Shown here in pieces: positions 32,880 through 46,357 of a stretch of 64,000 nucleotides of DNA (the first letter of the stretch is position 1; every line of letters starts with the position of its first letter). Source of the DNA: Sipunculus nudus (Eukaryota; Annelida; Sipuncula; Golfingiida; Sipunculidae). A model generated the notes under the pieces. The model was not told the origin of the DNA. It saw only the letters and a program-made list of their open reading frames with translations, and did not search any database. Location: positions 26,389,079-26,453,078 of the forward strand of contig CM049307.1 of assembly GCA_026874595.1 (NCBI GenBank), given 5' to 3'. A program made the position numbers and the translations under genes.

Positions 32880-35800
32880 CCCATGTAATAATCCATTTGG
32901 TACGTCATCTTGAGTAGCTTAATTAAATTTGGATAATAAATAATAACGATGTTGAAATAAGAATTCAAGATGTAAACATTGCAGCTTCCCAAACGTCAAA
33001 CAACCAACCCATGAAAGCACGCTTCAATATGAACGAAGCCACCTTTTCTTGGGAAAGTTCTTTCATTCTGAATATCTCTCCTGCATGGGAAGGTCATGGG
33101 TATAAAAAGGTGTAGAAAATTTGCTTTATTAACTGATTGGCTAATTATAGGGGCACATCCGGGGTCCGTACAACGAGTTGTGGTAAAACGGACAGGATTT
33201 ACACCAAAAAAACGACTTGAGACAAAGGAACACGTAATTGTCGCGGGTAATTAATTAACTAAACAAACGATTGTGGCCGGGTTTATGTGTACAGCGTTGT
33301 CTATTTGTTAATAATAAGTTTATTCGATCTGTTAACGCAATATGTTTAAATGTTTGCATTGATTAACGTAAACTTTATAGACGAATGGCCAATGTCAGTT
33401 GCTTAAATCAGAAACGGTGGGATAAAATTTAAATGCAGTCCTGGAACTGGATTTAGCTAATTATTCAATTATGTGACGAGCTGCTTTTCCGAAATCTTAA
33501 AAAAATGTATCCTAACATTTTATCAATTCTTCCTGTATCTGTGCCTAATCATTTCTTACATTATAAACTGTGATTCAGGAGACGCAATGGAAAAGTACAT
33601 TACGTCACCGCTATGACGTCATAAAAAGGAACTTTCTATCAGCCGACTCGTTTACCGATCTTTATTAAATCATGAATTCGTAAAAGACTTTCAAGCAGTG
33701 TGTTAGACAAAAGGAGGTATACTTTCTAAACCAAACATTCTGACCGGCTGTCAGAAAAAAAATGTGTACAGTGTATAAAAGAAACAAGGTTATCTGATGA
33801 GATACATACACTGTATATTAAAACAGATACTAAAACCGTAAAACGGGTGAGAACGTTCCCTCGTAGACTGTCAGAGGAAAAGCATTCTTTAGATTTATGG
33901 AGCAAGTATAATATTGGAGAAATTGGAAACTATAAATGGTAGTACATGTATCACCCATTAAGTGTAATATTGCAGTAAATAATCTAAGATAATGAAGATT
34001 ATATAATGTTAAACATCCTAAAGTGGTAAAATTAACATCGTGAAAGAACGTGAGCAAACAATAGAATGGCTCTTTTCTTCTACATTTAATTAAGTTTATT
34101 TGTTCTTGGAGTGTTTTATTTATTTATGTATTGATATCTATATGCTAGCTTTATACCTGTAAATCGATGTCATATAATAAATGAGACCTTGGACATTCAG
34201 TTATACATTTAATGTGTACGTAAAATGGCAGCCCCATGAGAAATTGGGAGAAAGAGACCTCTTGGGGCTTAATAAAGGCGTGAAAATGCTACAGGAAAGT
34301 ACTCCGAGGACAGCGTCCAGGCGAGAATCTATCTACGAAGAGAGTGTGTTTGCAAGGGGAGGGGTATTGACAAAAGCCAAATAATAACGCTTTTTACCGA
34401 ATCGAAGACCTGGTATTTCTTTCAAGGCTGATCTGATAACGAACAAGTAGACGTGTATCATAAAGGTAATTTGTTTTTTTTACTATCAAGTCACGCTTGA
34501 GAAAGTTTCAATATTATTACACTCTCGGGACATCGAGACTCATTGCCGCTGTTATAAGTTTCCAAGAGACCTGGATATAGGGCAGACAGCTCATTTCAAT
34601 GCGAGGCACCCTAAAACACAACACGAAATGTCAGCAGGGTGGCCGTTTCTATGTCGTGCTCCCCATGCAAAGCGCTATGTGGACCAGCCTGAAGGGGACC
34701 GTGGGTATGCAAAATAGGTGTTAACAGCCTGTCAGGAATACTCAGGGCTGGACTTTTTGTGGTATGTGAGCCAGCTGTGTTATATTTAATAATCCTTCAA
34801 AACACGCGCTATTTACGGAAAGTATAGGCCACTATTTATACCAAAAACTGATTGCTGGTAGGAGAGGCTTGTTCACGGAGTTTTTTTGTTCACTGATGTT
34901 GTCGCTATTTTTTCACTGACGTTGATGCTTCACTCCTTGTTTTACTTCTTTATTTTTCTTGTGTATTTTCTTTAAGAGATTAGGCTGTAAGCTGGATCCT
35001 TTGAAACCGTAGACCGAAACAGCAGCAGATTACAAGCAGATTATCGATAAACAGAAGAAACTGCGCTCCTGTTATGAACTGTCAATAAAATATGTCAAAG
35101 TGAGAATTTCTTGAATGTCAAGTGAAATGAATGTCCATTTAGTCAGACGTTTATAGCCGAGGGCAGAACGACTCGTAAGAGATAGGCGTTATACAAAGCA
35201 GGGCTGACTAAAGGCAAACATGTTCATATCCATCATCTTTGTGTAACAAATCTGTATCACGTGAGCTCCTGACGTCATACTTCTCTTTGACGGCCGACAG
35301 ATTGGATCTTTTCTAGTTTTTTTTTTTTATTATTATTGAAATTATAAATACGCTTTCAAGTTATCGACTAGTCCAAAAGCACGTGGCTGCATGGCAATTA
35401 AGGGCACGTTATATAAAATTATAACTAGTAAAGAATCAGATAACATCTTACCTCAACGGGCGTTGCTCCACAGAGCAATATATCCCGCAATAGATGTACA
35501 TCACATCAAATGAACAAGCGTTTATGAGAGACGTCTACTTTGACCGGTATGTTAACGCGGGTCGGTACATTGACCGACGTGCCCGTCCGGGTTTCAGCCA
35601 GATAGCGAGAGGTGATCTTCAACAGACTCTGTAATAACCTAATGTATTCCAGAGACCGCCCTAGTTATACTGACTCGCCCGCAAGAGCCAGTGTCTAATT
35701 AGTTGCAAACGAATGTCTATTCTGTAACTAATAGTCCAAATTTCAAATTAGTAGTAAAAAGTAATATAGAAACTTTACGTCATTTACAGGTTATCTATAA

Positions 35801-37540
35801 TGTTACCTATTCGTCTTTCCGTTCTTTTCATGTATGGGAGTTCCCCAGGGAAATCATCAGATTGGTAAAAATGGCAATGACATAAATGCTCAATCTATTC
35901 TACAAGAATATATAAATCAAATATTTCTGTTTTAGTATTATCCACTGAGACTTAGTGATTCACATGTCTTACTATTTACATAAAACATGTTATAAAGGAT
36001 TAATCTTAAGTACTAACAAGACATCCTGTTTGACCACTTCAACCATAACGGGTAATTCCACGCACCCATCCTTCACATTGTGCCGAGAAATCTCTAAACC
36101 AGTAATCTACCAGACATTTGTTCGACAACTGATGGGTTCAGCCTTGGGAAAGTGAGACTTAAGTACTGCACATTTTAATTCATCCTATCCGAAAGCAGGC
36201 ACGGTTAGCTCAAAATGGTCACTTTAGGAAATTTCCGTGTAACGTATGTGCTGCAGGCTTTCCGTTGAGAATCACTTCAAAGGAGCCGAACTCACTTTAA
36301 AAACACCATGCTTTATAGAGTAGCGCAAGGCCTAATTGCTGTACCAGGAGCAACCCTATAGCTACAAATATCAAGTATAAAAAGTCGCAAAGAAATGGTT
36401 TTCATTCCCTTGCGCCAGGACCATGGAAACTTTCATTTTGATTTTCAACAAACAGAACAACGACCCAACGTTTTAGAGGCTATACGTTTCTTGGTTTGCA
36501 GAAGAATTTACTCCACCACCATTTTTTATAATTAAAATAAATAATTTATGATGAAAAAGATTTGAATCTTTTGATAGTTCAGGACTTTTTTTAATAGTTA
36601 TTCAATAAGGCTACCCCCTGTTAATACATATGTGAAGAACACCAACATATGACTGATAACTTCAGAAAAATAATTTATCCTTCAACGATAACCATGCATT
36701 ATTAGTTTCAAAATATTGTTTATAAACGTAAGGGTTGAAGTACTGAAGAAGAAGAAAATTTTTTTTTTGTAGAAAAGGCCATGTGTTCATTGGTACATAT
36801 ATAATATAATGCACATTTGAACAAACAAACATGAGATATACATGGTATATTCAATCAATTGTTCTGCTTAATAATGAAATTGAGGGTACATCATCAGTGT
36901 AACTGGTAACGAACTAACAAAAATGAGTCTCACTGATTATGAATAAATCATATAAATCTGATCCTTTTTAGGATTTATTATTTAGGGGTGATGGATATGA
37001 ATCAAACACAACAAAAAGGATCACAAATAAACTCAATCCAGTATGTCTGTGTACATATACAATTTTAACATCATGTTATGTGACTTTCTCTTTTATTGGC
37101 GAAGTAAACTATCTTGGGAGACAGTGCTGAAGAAAAGATCAGAAGGCGTCGTGATGCATCATTCAATAAAATTCAAAACACGAACACCAGCTTCATAAAT
37201 CATGGCAAATCGTCTACCAGTTGGCCGCGGATGTTACATAATGAATCTGGAAAGGCAGTTTGAACTATCTAGAGAAGTCCAGAATAATCTAACGGAACCA
37301 GTCCTTGCAAAGGAGAGGAGTGGCTGTTTGATATAACAAAAGGATGTAGCTGCCTTGGCCTCTGGCTAGAGTCTCACACACAGCGATTGTTCGTTGCTTC
37401 AGTGGTGGCACGTGTACACCGGTGAAGGGTCTTAACGGACACTTTTGTCCTAGTACAATGGTACCATACAAGAACTCCTCGCAGTTCTTCAACAGACTTT
37501 TAATGAACAATTTAGTATTTGCTAAATCATTATAACACTT
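32880..37540. other. no gene seen apart from a weak exon candidate
   Basis: AT-rich DNA. Two palindromic TGACGTCA words lie at 33614-33621 and 35270-35277. The exon candidate at 34181-34384 is listed separately. Confidence 0.5.
34181..34384 (+). other. weak candidate for a host exon
   Basis: An open plus-strand frame encodes a mixed-charge peptide including LGLNKGVKMLQESTPRTASR and RESIYEESVFARGG. A possible AG acceptor (ATGGCAG at about 34225-34231) and a possible weak donor (GGGG/GTATTG near 34365) can be seen. No family is recognised. The stretch stands out from AT-rich surroundings but is short enough to be chance. Confidence 0.2.
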
Positions 37541-37544
37541 TCGG

Positions 37545-37885
37545 TACTAGCCTGCCGTGTCCGGTTTATTATGGCTGCTGTGACCTGACATAGTTTCTTT
37601 GCTCTTACCTTACCATGTACGGGATAATATGGCTGCTGTAAACTGACATAGATTTATACCGTCCCAGCTTGCCATGCCTGGTTTAATATGGCTGCTGTAA
37701 CCTGACATAGATTTCTATGTTTCCAGCTTAGAATGTACCGGTAATGTAGCTGCTGCAACCTGATACAGTTTTATATGGTCCAGCTTACAGTGTCCGGGTG
37801 ATATGGCGCTGTAACCTGTCATAGATGTATACTGTTATAGCTTATCATATCCGGCTTAATTTAGTTGTAGTAATCTGAAGAATAC
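37545..37885. repeat. 59-bp minisatellite, about six copies
   Basis: ATGGCTGCTGTAACCTGACA recurs at 37571, 37629 and 37688, with diverged forms at about 37744, 37802 and 37860, each followed by ATAGATTTATA-like and CAGCTTACCATGTCCGG-like words. It is non-coding. Confidence 0.85.
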
Positions 37886-37889
37886 AGCT

Positions 37890-40800
37890 TACAAGTACAG
37901 CTAACAATATCTTCATATAGCTGCAAATTACACACTATAGAAGAAATTACAGTCAAGAGCAATTTCAACAGAAAAGAAATCTACACATCTAATTAATAAT
38001 TCACATTTTCACTAAATGTGGCCCCTTTAATTATTATCTGATGATCTAGAAGATCCATACGAAAGACACATATGACAATAACAGAGAGGGAACTTGCTGA
38101 TGACGGTTTTTAAGACCTACTTTTCTGTGAAGATACGCGTGTTTCAATTTTAAATATTTTTCTCTTTCGTAATTAGAGCTGTACAGTCAATAACTGTTAT
38201 TATATAGTTCTAAGCCACAACGACTTCATCAAACCAAAACGCTGAATACATTCATTCGTGGTTCGTAATGTGTCCCAAGGATAAGGCTGCTTTCAGGTAA
38301 ATATAAAGATAGAATTTATGTTTTCAGATCAATGTTCCTAGAAATTATAAATACAAAAATCAAATTTGGTGCTTGTATGCTGTATGCAAATGTAATACCG
38401 CTGAATACCGCTGATGAAAGTGGTGTGCATTTCTATCTATCATGTTCACTTTATAATCACCAGAGACGGTACTCGTAAGTAAACATAAGGAATTTATTTA
38501 ATGACCTATTAGCTTATTTTTGCTTTGAATCACAAAGAAAAACCGATTTAAAGGTGTAGACCTTTTGTTAAATGGAGATGACGTGCCTATGATAACCAGG
38601 AATAAACCTTATGACCTTGCACAAGAGTACCTCGTACAAACAAAGCGTTTTAATAATATTTGAAGTCGTTTAACCATCCTGAAAAAAAATCAAATAAAAT
38701 ACAATATGCAATCTAGGTATTATCATTGTTTCTTCTCATTAAATATTTACTTGTATTTACATATAATGTCAAATGTAATATTGTTTGTAGGTGTGATTTG
38801 TTTTTGTTTTGTTTAAATATACGTCTGTTATTTTATGTAATTGCTTTGCATATGTTAGCATTTACAGATGGTGTGTTTAAGTGCATGTATTATAATTGAT
38901 GGTATATGTATGACATTATGATACATTTAAATTCTCATTATTGTTTGAGATTGTTGAATTTGAAATGCAATTATCATAAGACATATCATATCATATGTCT
39001 GAGCATATTGCATGTTCTGTTACAATATTGTTCTTTTTTTAATATTCTAACGTTGTTGTATGGACTGGAGAACATTCATATTAGCCACCAGGCTCTCTTG
39101 TAATCCTGTTTAAATGAATATGTTTAAACTAACATTCATTGTATCTATTAAAAATGGACGTTACGTGGTGCGGGGCTTGATATGTTTCAGGTCTAAAGCA
39201 CAGGTTGACTGTCGTAACACAGCTGCTATCGACAGGTAGGGACGATCGGCCGCATGTCTCCCTCAGGAAATGAAAGAATTAAGCCTGCTGGCTTGGTGGT
39301 TACGTTACTGAACACGACACTGCTGTTATTTTCAGTTTATATTTGTTTTCTAACCAGGGCTCATGCCAGCCTCCTGAAGGAATACAGGAATTTTCGACAA
39401 GGTGTTTACATGGCACAATTGATGTTTAAACGCTAAATTAACGTGACCATTTATTCTCCAAGTTATTGCGGAATCCACAACTGTGATACGATCCCAGTTG
39501 TTGGAATGACCTATAAGGCCGTGTGATGGTGAAATTGTAGAAGGCACCAAAAAATCTCTATAAAAGTGTTAAATATACACAGCAAAACACTTCCGTTCCT
39601 GTCTTTAGAAGTAAAAGGGTCTTTCTGGCAACATTACCACGTCCTTACTTTAATATTTCAATGAAACATTATCCCCTAAAATTTCCATGTAAGCCCGCCG
39701 TGATATAAACATATCAAACTTTATGAACTTGTTGTGAGCAGACGTTGGTCGACTTGTACCCTGCACGCAATCCCTATTACATTACAATTAAGAATAAAGT
39801 GTAATTCTATACCAGGTTTAGATAATTATTTGATAGTAAGCTCAAAAATGGAACCAACATCTTTAAATCTTATTATTTATATATTTCATTTTCAATATAT
39901 AAATATTAATCTCTGAATATCAGCGTGGCCATGATTTCATTGATCATCCCCTCTCTCCCTGCTTCTTCAAAGTTGGGGGATATATATCCCCATCCCCCTA
40001 TATTGACGTCCCTGAATATATGAATATATATGAAATACAGAAGATGTAGGGAGCCCCTTCTAAGGTACGCCTTCTTCTCATTGATAACTAAGCTTATTAT
40101 CCGGGCTTGGTGGAGTAATGTTTACAGCACACCATGTTAGGGAATGAGACATCCTGTATTTCTTAATGCTTTGTCACTATTTCTTACAACGCTATGTAAG
40201 CTGATCATGTGTAGCCTTGAGGCATGATATATCATGATTTCTGTTAGGGGATATACATCAAAGTCTATATGATAATTGGATTAAACTAGTTAAATAGACG
40301 CATTACAAGGGGCTTTTATGTACAAGTTTGGGGTGTTGTATGGTCTGTGATGTCTCCCTGACCGAAATCTTCTTCAATAACAATTATTTATCTGGAAAAC
40401 TGAAACCTCTGAAGTCTTTATCCAAAGATTTGGTCTCCCGGGGAAATTTCCCTTTCATGTCAAATATGTGAAAATCACGTCCAGATACATATTTAAATCT
40501 AATAAACAGTTACGGTGCCACAGATCTCTCAAGGATTTATAATTTTTTGGCGAAACTGCAAAAGAACAAAAAATAAGTCTTATTTATGTTTCACCATCTA
40601 ATATGCAATTGAGAACGCATGATCAACCCGTTCCTTATGTAAATAATGCACAACGCGGCCACGGGGACCCCCGGGGTTGTGTGAGGGTTTCCCTCAGTAC
40701 CCATTCACCTCTAGAAATATTCCCCGAATATTCAGAAATATACAGGGAAAAGGTTTGTTATTGCAGGATTTGATGAAGGTTTAATTGAAGCTTACCTAAT

Positions 40801-42640
40801 CTTCAGGAGTTGTGAGTAGTTTACTATGTGCATGGTTTATTTTTACCATTATCCCAATACATTGTCATATTCCGTGATATGTATTTTCATAATACGTGAG
40901 CATTCTCTCAGCCATAATTTTACAGAATAAGAGAATCATTTCATTCTAATAGTGTATCAGAGTAACCATAACCTTTATAACTTCATTATCATGATACCAT
41001 TAAGGCATTTACGTTTTCTGACTCGTAACGTACATATTGTCTTCATATTTAAATCCTTTCTATTCAGACGTTGATGATCTCTGTTACTCTTAATCAGCTC
41101 ATGTACCGGTTTTGGTAGCTGTCCAGACAGTTTCCGTTATCCAGCTTTGTTTCCCTGTCACCTGCGGCAGCTTATGTTACTGTTGATTTGCCGGCAGCCC
41201 GGTGTGACCCTTAGCCAGCTCTGCTGGAACACTACACCTGTCTTGCTGCCATGAGACTACATAATGTCTGTAGCAAGGTAAAGGACGGCTTGATAACGGC
41301 TACATGTCTGATCCATGCCCCGAACCAAGTCTGCATCAAATCAAATCTCGCAGCATCCCTCTTGACGACCAGCCACTGGACCCGGCTTGATGATGTATAG
41401 GAACACAAGCAAAACAATGTACACAGGAAATTGTTTTTGGTCAAAAATATTGATTTGAAGGTTGTGAGAGTAGAAATTGCCGGTGTCAGAGCCACAAAGA
41501 GAGATTTGAGCTGATTTTTAACTGGGAACGGGACCTTTGTCCCCGCGGAGCACAAGTTAAAAGGAGATTGAAGAAAATAGAGTGTGCAACTTGTGATAGC
41601 TGGTTTCCTTAGTCTCTTTTTTCTCTACCACTGAAAATTCTTTTATTTTAAAACTCTGTTTTCAGACTTCCACCGAGATATACCACTTAGATACCGAAGC
41701 GACAATATTAATAAGAAAACTCTCGTCTGTCGCTGCCAAGTCCCCCAAGGTGCCACCCTTAAATAAACCTGTCACGCCCGATTCGGAGTATTTATGACAA
41801 TGCACCGTGTCACCGGGACCACCGATTGCCCTCTGGCTATTGAATCTTTAAATAAACTTAGATAAAATAACAGTGCTGAAATATACCGGACTTACCATAC
41901 ACAAGGATAGGATCTCATAAGGAAACATCTTTCACAAGAAACAATGCCACTCATAGCGAAATATGCCTTATAATTATATACCTTTAAGGGAGAAAATAAC
42001 ACCACAACGTTTTTGGGCTAGAAATATGTATAATAAATGCAAATGAGTGTCCACAAGTACGTCATTCAGTAGCAACATTAAAAAAATACCTTATTACATG
42101 AGAGAAGGGAAATCCTTTCATTTCATACGGGGAACGGAAAGTAACGTATTTAACAGAAGGAAACAGTGAATAATATGATGAAAGCGAGTTAATAATTAAC
42201 ATTATACTTTCATTTTGGCATACTAGTGCGATTTGTGCGATAGAAATATAAAGGATATTTTGTACTTCACACTTGTACTTTGTTACGAATAAGTGTTTCC
42301 CTTGAATTATTTGGACTGGAATTACTCCAGTTCCAATATGTAGGTCACAGTGCACGGTATATATAACCAACCAATGGATCAAGCAACCTACTACCTGAGA
42401 GTGATGAATATTTATCTCCGCCCACACAGGTGTAGATATTTGTTTTTACCATTATTATTATTTTTATTTTCTTTTTATTATTCTGCCACTTTTTTCATCC
42501 GATTCCATTCATAATTACCCAGGATGTACCCCGCCATGATCCAGTTAATTTGACCCAGTTTCAGTGTTACATGTATCTGTTTAAAATGAGCAGGCTTTCT
42601 AATTCGTGTTAAGCGCACACCCTGTGCGCTGCTGTGGGAG
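37890..42640. other. no gene seen
   Basis: AT-rich DNA. Minus-strand ORFs of 107 codons (41232-41555) and 121 codons (42062-42427) show no domain, biased codon use or conserved motif that I can recognise. Confidence 0.5.
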
Positions 42641-42649
42641 CCGCACTTG

Positions 42650-43426
42650 CTGAACTCTCGTGGAGTGTAAACACAGCGCTCACTGTAGTCTACAGTTTTT
42701 CGGATCTGTTCATGCGCTGTGGGCGCACGTGTATTGTTGTGTGGAGACACAGCGTTCTATGTTTTCTAGATGGTTCGGGTCTGTTCAGGCGCCGCTGTGG
42801 GTGCACGTGTATTGTTATGTTCTTTGGAATGTTCCAGAGTTGAAAGTTCTTGGCCCTAGGTGAAAAAGCTATAAATTGGGGCTTTGTTTAGAGTCGGCAG
42901 AAAGAAAAATACCAGCGGACACGGAAGAGTGTGACTCTCTCGTCAGTTTTTGGACTTTTCCGATAACTGCAGAACTTATGGATATTCTTCGGACTTTTAT
43001 ACGGATTGTCTTAAGTTTGTCTTTGGGATTATTAGAACTTCAGTTTTGGATTACAAGAGATTGTTTTCGCGATTAAATCGGTATTTTTTTCTGAGAAGAT
43101 TTACATGAACTGTTCATCAGGAATTTTTGTGTTAAAGGAATCTTGTTGAGCTGTGACAGTGGTTGTATCCAGAAATCAAAGTCTAGGATTCGGTCACTCT
43201 GGTACAGAACATTTTTATTGTGGTTATACTGTGAAATTGTATTGATTTAGTGTATTGTAATGTTAGGATTGTTCTAAAAATAAATTAAAACTATTTGTTA
43301 ACAAAAAACACTGACTTCTTTATTCATTCCCCTAGACATTTCACGCTGCCTTGTGTTGCGGAATCTGTTTTTTTTTATCTCCGTAACAAAATTTGTGCTC
43401 GTCACGATTACGTGATCTGTCGCTAT
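42650..43426 (+). mobile_element. truncated, diverged LTR of the same family
   Basis: The right part matches the family LTR: CCAGCGGACACGGAAGAGTG, a GTGACAGTGGTTGTATCCAG block, AAAATAAATTAAAACTATTTGTTAACAAAAAAC split over two lines, CTGACTTCTTTATTCATTCC, and TTTTTATCTCC before a TACGTGATCTGT. It stops about 18 bases short of the usual GTAACA end. The left third is hard to align and holds a local duplication: CGGATCTGTTCATGCGC near 42700 recurs as CGGGTCTGTTCAGGCGC near 42776. The start coordinate is approximate. Confidence 0.8.
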
Positions 43427-43429
43427 CCT

Positions 43430-44236
43430 TTTACTTAAAGTATTGTCATGTAGTCCAAATGAAACAAAACATGAGGTTCCTTTGAGGCCATGCATTTATA
43501 GTAAGCGAAAGCCAAGGTGCTGAATCACAAAGCCCCTGCCGGACGCTTTCCAGCTGAACAAGTTTATGTCTGCCGAAGCCTTCAGACTGTCGTACGATAA
43601 AATCTCACCCATTACATTAATACATTTTGAATATTAATTTTTTACTATCATATTTTACTAACATATTAGTATGAACCTGACGGGGACAAGATGATATCAG
43701 CTCCGTATATGAATTATCTAAATTGGAGGATACATCATCGACGGAAATAAAATGTCTACGTTATAAATCAATCAGCTCTTTGAACTTGACTAAAACTTCC
43801 CATGTAATGCACACACATTACTGTTATAATATCACCATTACTTGTGATACTCAAACTGCGGGCTCACCGTTCTAGAAAAGCAGTTTAACAATCTTCTATG
43901 AACATCATATACCAGATCTCACTTTTTGCTGGGCCCGTTCCCGAGATAAACGCATGTGGACTGGCAATTCTTAGGTCAAGTCAAAAATGACCAATGAGTA
44001 ATAAATAAAATAAAAGTCTTACACATCTGAAGATAGACGCTTAAATACCTCTAACATACGTATGTCTGTCGATAAAAGGGCCGGGTCCGTTCAGATTTGC
44101 CAGCCGGCCGGCCATGCTAACCCGTCGTGTAATACCCCCAAGAAAATGCCAAACGTCTGCCAGATTCACTGAAAATCCAGGTCCACTGCCGATGTCGGCT
44201 GCTAGTTTGTGTTCCTTAATGCTTAATTAATTTTAT
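43430..44236. other. no gene seen
   Basis: Unassigned DNA between the truncated LTR and the 688-bp inverted-repeat element. Confidence 0.5.
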
Positions 44237-44924
44237 TAGTCCCCCGCCGTAATTCGGAGGACTACTTAAATGGTCCGCGTCTGTCCGTCCGTCGTGCCGT
44301 CCTCTCGTCTGTCCGCCCCATCCGCTTCTTTTACCACATAAGCTGCAGGCTGCGTCACCTCTGTTTAACGAATGTCTCCATAAAATAAGTCAGTAATTAT
44401 AAGTACACTTTAGCCTTCAAATCAGAGACATTGATTCCTTAGAGCTAGGGGAATTCAATGAATACTGAATTGAATAGACTTATTCTCAGACTAACGTTTC
44501 CACCGGAGTTCAAATGTTGCTGATTGCGAAATTTGCCGATTTCACGTTTCCATATAAGTTGCAAAATGTTTTACCTTTTTTCTCATGAACCACTTTACCA
44601 ATCATTACTAAATGTTCAGTCATATTGATCACATGACTGGGATGTGTTTAACCTTACAGGTGGCGCCACCTATGTATAATAATTTTTTTGCATAAAATGT
44701 TACATCCATATTTCTATGCTACAACCTTATAGGTATCTATTTGTTCAAATCAGATCTGTTTATAAATAACGTCCCCCCCCCCCTTGCTCACAATTAAAAC
44801 ATGGTCATCTGGATAATTAAAAGCTAATCATGCATTTCTTTTTTTTTTTCTTGCTAAGGTTTCGGAGAATTTCGGTATCACTTATGCAAACCTTTCTTTG
44901 GTAAGTATATATGGCGGGGGACTA
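44237..44924. mobile_element. 688-bp element bounded by 12-bp perfect inverted repeats
   Basis: The left end is TAGTCCCCCGCC (44237-44248) and the right end is GGCGGGGGACTA (44913-44924), exact reverse complements. Just inside the left end is a GTCTGTCCGTCCGTCGTGCC run. A palindromic AGGTGGCGCCACCT lies at about 44659. No clear target duplication and no ORF of note were seen. Related ends occur near 8580-8690 and 32780-32872, so this is a repeat family. Confidence 0.6.
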
Positions 44925-45634
44925 TTTGTGCCCTAGGCCCTTGTAGCCCTTCCTTGATATGTAACAGTACATGTCCGATAGTGTCAATATCATGCAGAAT
45001 TTTACTGTATTATTGAAAATAAAAAAAAAATTAAAATGCTCGAAAAGGAGTTGCACAGTGCTAAAGGAGAAATCCTGTGAAAGTCGGATTTATTTCAAAC
45101 ATATTGGCGCTTTTTTGTGATCGGGAAGTGAGCCGGCATGATTATATCATGCTTATACCGGATTGTTTGGAACACTTAATGGTCACAAAATACTTATCGA
45201 CGTAAATTTAATATATGTTAATAAAAAAATTCTAAAATTAACTAGATTTGAAAGAATATCCTTTTTAATGTACCAGAAGAGGGGAGAATTCTCATCTGTC
45301 AAAATAAGAGTGAACTGGTCCTTGAGCAGTGGCTCGGGAACTATCACGGCAAAGCTAAACGATAAGAAAAGTATAAAGGTTGTTACTGTAGTTATTGCGG
45401 ATTGTAAATGTTTTTTAAACTTCTATCCCGCTGTCGTAGAAAAGCTGCAGATTGGAAAATACTGAACCACAGACAGCAAAGAAAGTCCAACGCTCTGGGC
45501 TAAAATTTGCCAGGCCACAAAAACCGATATAGCTTCAGGTCAAATGATATTTACTGACCTTTGCAAAGCATCATATGCCTCTCCAGATGGAATCTGACGT
45601 ATGGAACGGCGAAAATCTTCGGCGGGCAGATAAC
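44925..45634. other. no gene seen
   Basis: A 100-codon plus-strand ORF (45163-45465) has no recognisable domain. Confidence 0.45.
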
Positions 45635-46022
45635 ACGGTTTCTGCGTAAAGAATTCTGCAATAATTTTTCATAATCGATAAATCATATAAAAATCAGGTC
45701 GCATGACCTGCCAAATTTCATCTCCTACATTATTTTCTCATTTTAAACAGACTCCTGTGTTATTTCGGGTGTAGGCAATATGAAAGGCCACACTAACTAT
45801 CATGTCTCTCCCAAATAGTTTAACTCCTTTTATACGGTTTCTGAAGGTAGACTTCTGCAATAATCTTTCCTAATGGATAATTCATACAAAAATCACGTGG
45901 CATGACCTGCAAAAGTCAATCTCCTGCATTATATATTTTTTAACGGACTCCTACGTTATTCCGGGTATAGACAATAAGGATGACAACACTAACTGTGAGA
46001 TGTCTTCTCCCAAATAGTTTTA
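45635..46022. repeat. 199-bp direct duplication, diverged
   Basis: ACGGTTTCTG...TTCTGCAATAAT at 45635 recurs at 45834, followed in both by a GATAAATCATA or GATAATTCATA word, GCATGACCTGC, ATCTCCT(A/G)CATTAT, ACTCCT(G/A)(T/C)GTTATT and TCTCCCAAATAGTTT. The copies differ at many positions, so the duplication is old. No coding signal was seen. Confidence 0.82.
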
Positions 46023-46357
46023 CCGCCGGCCCTACGAATAGGTCAATCCATAAAAATAATATTACTTCGATATAACTATTCTTTCGTGCGGTGCAATAAG
46101 ACCTGATTCAAATTCCTGTCCGTGTTCAACCAAGCCTGGCTTGGAATTGATGGCGACGAAATATGTAAATCACCGTAAAAAAGGGCCATTCAGCTCACTG
46201 CTTCTGTATAATTGAATTTGGAAATCACAAGAGAGGGAGATTAAAAACGTGCAAGTTCATTTATTATTTTTCACCGCTTTCAATCGATTGTTCTATATAA
46301 TTTGTTGTACTGTCGTTGGATTAGGATACTCATACACTGAACCATAGATAAGGATAC
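46023..46357. other. no gene seen
   Basis: Unassigned spacer between the 199-bp duplication and the solo LTR. Confidence 0.5.

Noticed and set aside
41232-41555. 107-codon minus-strand ORF
   Set aside because: No recognisable motif; probably chance, although a decayed repeat cannot be excluded.
42062-42427. 121-codon minus-strand ORF
   Set aside because: No recognisable domain, no splice or promoter support, and the composition is like its surroundings.
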